DNA of 40,551 bases from an uncultured Pelagibacteraceae bacterium (GTDB lineage: Bacteria > Pseudomonadota > Alphaproteobacteria > Pelagibacterales > Pelagibacteraceae), in NCBI GenBank assembly GCA_902597695.1, contig CACJYH010000005.1:1-40551 (forward strand). The letters run 5' to 3'. The notes under the pieces were generated by a model that saw nothing but the letters and a program-made list of their open reading frames with translations, was not told where the DNA came from and searched no databases. Position 1 is the first letter of the stretch; each line of letters starts with the position of its first letter. Shown in pieces: positions 38,306 to 40,551 of the stretch. A program made the translations under genes and the position numbers.

Positions 38306-40551
38306 ATGTCACAAAATTTTAGACTAAATACTGGTGGCTTAATCAATAGAGATAAACCTATTGAATTTAAATTTAATGGAAAAAAATATATTGGGTATGA
38401 GGGTGATACGCTGGCTTCAGCACTACTTGCCAATGGCATACATTTAATTGGACGAAGTTTTAAATATCATCGTCCAAGAGGGTTTTTTGGTGCAGGAGTT
38501 GATGAACCAAATGCAAAAATGCAAGTTGAGATTAATGGTTGTTCAGAACCAAATATTAACGCAACTGAAATAGAACTAGTAAATGGTTTATCAGCATCTA
38601 GTCAAAATTGTTGGCCATCAGTAAATTTTGATATTGGTGCAATAAATAATTTCTTAAATCGTTTTTTTCCAGCTGGTTTTTATTACAAAACTTTCATGTG
38701 GCCTAAAAGTTTTTGGTATAGAGTTTATGAGCCTTTTATACGAAAAGCAGCAGGGTTAGGAATTGCTTCTCTCGAAAAAGATAAAGAGAGATATGAGCAT
38801 AAATATGAATATTGTGATTTATTAGTTACTGGCTCTGGACCCGCTGGTTTAGCAAGTGCTTATGCAGCTGCCAAAAACGGAGCAAAAGTAATATTAGCAG
38901 AGGATAAACCTAGATATGGAGGGACGCTTTTAACAGATGACGTAACGATAGATAATTTATCTGGAAAAGATTGGTCAGAAAAAATTATATCTGAATTAAA
39001 AGAGATGCCTAATGTTATTGTTAAAAATAGATCTCAAGTTTTTGGATACTATGATCATAATATGATGGTAATGTTTGAAAGAACAGGAGATCATTTAGAA
39101 AAAAAATCTAAGTACACACCAAGACAAAGACTTTGGTATATAAGAGCAAAAGAAGTATTGCTATCAACAGGATCTATTGAAAGACCAATTGTTTTTGGGA
39201 ATAATGATACACCAGGAGTTTTTCTCTCAGCTGCTGCAAAAGAATATATGAAAGTTTATGGTGTTCTAATTGGTAAAAAACCAATTATTTTCACTAATAA
39301 TGATAGTGGTTATGAAACAGCTATTGAGTTTAAAAAGAATGGTGTTAATCCAATAGTTTTAGATACTAGAGAGGATCAAAACTCTGAGTTAATTAATGAA
39401 GCTAAAGATTTAGATATAAAGATAAAGTTTTCTTATGCAGTGATAGTTGCTCATGGATATAAAAAAGTAAAATCAGCAACAGTTGGGAAATTAAATAAAG
39501 AGAAGATAGATTTTGAAAATACAGAACAAATAGATTGTGACTCTATTTGTGTATCTGGATTTTGGACACCAACTGTTCATTTAGCATCTCAATCAGGTAA
39601 TAAACTGAAATTTAACGACTCGATAGATGCTTTTGTACCTGACAAATCAAAACAAAATGAACATTCTTTAGGTGCTGCTAATGGAACATTTACATTACAA
39701 GATACCTTAAAAAATAGTTTTAATACTGGGTTAGAAGTTTCTAAAAGCATAACCAAAAAAGATGAAAAAATACAAATTCCTAACACTAATGAACGAAAAT
39801 ATAGTTCTCATGATAAATTTTGGTGTTCCCCACTCCCTAAAGGTAAAAATTATAAACGATTTGTAGATTTCCAAAATGACGTAGCAGTTTCTGATATAGA
39901 GGTTGCTTTAAGAGAAGGCTATAGATCAATTGAACATGTTAAGAGGTATACAACGTTGGGAATGGCAACAGACCAAGGAAGGACAAGTAATTTAAATGGA
40001 TTACAATTAGTTGCAAATGTTGAAAAAAAAATTGTTCCTCAAGTAGGTCACACTACTTTTAGACCACCTTTTACACCAGTTACCATCGGTACAATAGTTG
40101 GAAGGGAGGTAGGCAAAGAATATATGCCTACAAGAAAAACACCAATGCACCATTGGCATGAAAAAAATAATGCTGTCTGGGTAGATGCTGGTGCTTGGAA
40201 AAGACCAAGATACTACAAAAGAGGAAATGAAAATTTATTTGAGGCATCAAAAAGAGAAGCAAAAAACGTTAGAGATCACGTGGGCGTTTGTGATGTAACA
40301 ACTTTAGGGAAAATTGATATTAAAGGTCCAGATGCTGCAGAGTTTTTAAATAGAGTTTATACTAATGCTTGGTTAAAACTTCCAGTAGGTAAAGCTCGAT
40401 ACGGAGTTATGCTCAGGGAAGATGGAATTGTCATGGACGATGGGACAACAACCAGAATTTCAGAAAATCATTATCACATGACAACCACTACTGCGCAGGC
40501 AGCAAACGTATTATCACATTTGGAATATTACCTGCAAATTGTTTGGCCAGA
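38306..40551 (+). CDS. soxA: Sarcosine oxidase alpha subunit / MgdC-like, cut by the right edge
   Basis: The frame is open from ATG 38306 to the last base (about 748 codons); family members are near 1,000 aa, so about 250 residues are missing. The N-terminus has GYEGDTLASALLANG and GRSFKYHRPRG. The dinucleotide-binding motif LVTGSGPAGLASAYAAAK is near residue 175. RQRLWYIRAKEVLLSTGSIE and NDTPGVFLSAAA follow. From about 610 a GcvT/folate domain begins (TRKTPMHHWHEKNNAVW, VGVCDVTTLGKIDIKGPDA). The alpha subunit moves the methylene group to tetrahydrofolate. soxG probably follows outside the window. Confidence 0.93.
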   Translation, partial: MSQNFRLNTGGLINRDKPIEFKFNGKKYIGYEGDTLASALLANGIHLIGRSFKYHRPRGFFGAGVDEPNAKMQVEINGCSEPNINATEIELVNGLSASSQNCWPSVNFDIGAINNFLNRFFPAGFYYKTFMWPKSFWYRVYEPFIRKAAGLGIASLEKDKERYEHKYEYCDLLVTGSGPAGLASAYAAAKNGAKVILAEDKPRYGGTLLTDDVTIDNLSGKDWSEKIISELKEMPNVIVKNRSQVFGYYDHNMMVMFERTGDHLEKKSKYTPRQRLWYIRAKEVLLSTGSIERPIVFGNNDTPGVFLSAAAKEYMKVYGVLIGKKPIIFTNNDSGYETAIEFKKNGVNPIVLDTREDQNSELINEAKDLDIKIKFSYAVIVAHGYKKVKSATVGKLNKEKIDFENTEQIDCDSICVSGFWTPTVHLASQSGNKLKFNDSIDAFVPDKSKQNEHSLGAANGTFTLQDTLKNSFNTGLEVSKSITKKDEKIQIPNTNERKYSSHDKFWCSPLPKGKNYKRFVDFQNDVAVSDIEVALREGYRSIEHVKRYTTLGMATDQGRTSNLNGLQLVANVEKKIVPQVGHTTFRPPFTPVTIGTIVGREVGKEYMPTRKTPMHHWHEKNNAVWVDAGAWKRPRYYKRGNENLFEASKREAKNVRDHVGVCDVTTLGKIDIKGPDAAEFLNRVYTNAWLKLPVGKARYGVMLREDGIVMDDGTTTRISENHYHMTTTTAQAANVLSHLEYYLQIVWP

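Noticed and set aside
1..40551. tRNA, rRNA, insertion sequence, integrase or attachment site
   Set aside because: None was recognised; the gaps are too short and no transposase or integrase motifs appear.

Overview
The window is strongly AT-rich and densely packed. Genes overlap or abut (ATGA, TTGA and TAATG junctions, and convergent genes sharing stop codons), and no gap between genes exceeds about 155 bases. Gene content and order match the methylated-amine region of SAR11 / Pelagibacterales (marine Alphaproteobacteria): tmoX, tmoW, tmoV, tmm, tdm, a glutamine-synthetase-like gene with glxBCD, amt, fhs and soxBDA. I place it there from gene content only; no rRNA or other phylogenetic marker is present.

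Region 1 (2-9659, + strand) is a surface or secretion cassette. It begins inside a giant repeat protein, open at the left edge, built from beta-propeller-like repeats, VCBS/cadherin-like domains, a Lys/Glu-rich linker and two C-terminal Ig/CADG-like domains. Three translationally coupled genes follow: a periplasmic HlyD/RND-type adaptor, a GAF-domain/HlyD-adaptor fusion, and a membrane M50 zinc metalloprotease fused to an adaptor-like tail. There is no ABC exporter or TolC in view. This is the best candidate here for an under-described system: a protease-adaptor export or processing machine dedicated to a giant adhesin.

Region 2 (9656-24790, - strand) reads from right to left: tdm (TMAO demethylase), a MarR-like winged-helix regulator, a SoxB-like FAD oxidoreductase, a glutamine synthetase family ligase, glxB-glxC-glxD (N-methylglutamate-synthase-like), a 132-aa hypothetical, a hairpin, amt, a 76-aa membrane protein, a terminator-like hairpin, a 67-or-fewer-aa membrane protein, a second glutamine synthetase family ligase (GmaS-like), diaminopropionate ammonia-lyase, and a DNA photolyase.

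Region 3 (24890-31919) holds the TMAO importer (tmoX, then tmoW and tmoV). It is split by a terminator and three small envelope genes, one with MORN repeats. Convergent tmm (trimethylamine monooxygenase) closes the region.

Region 4 (32072-40551) has a small operon of a GpsA-like dehydrogenase, an iron-type alcohol dehydrogenase and a class I glutamine amidotransferase; then fhs (formate-tetrahydrofolate ligase) on the - strand; then soxB-soxD-soxA (sarcosine oxidase or N-methylglutamate dehydrogenase type), with soxA cut by the right edge.

Together regions 2-4 encode most of a route from trimethylamine to TMAO, then dimethylamine, with methylamine entering through gamma-glutamylation and N-methylglutamate. 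The methyl groups reach tetrahydrofolate and are oxidised for energy, and the nitrogen is released as glutamate or ammonium. The dimethylamine monooxygenase step is not encoded in the window.
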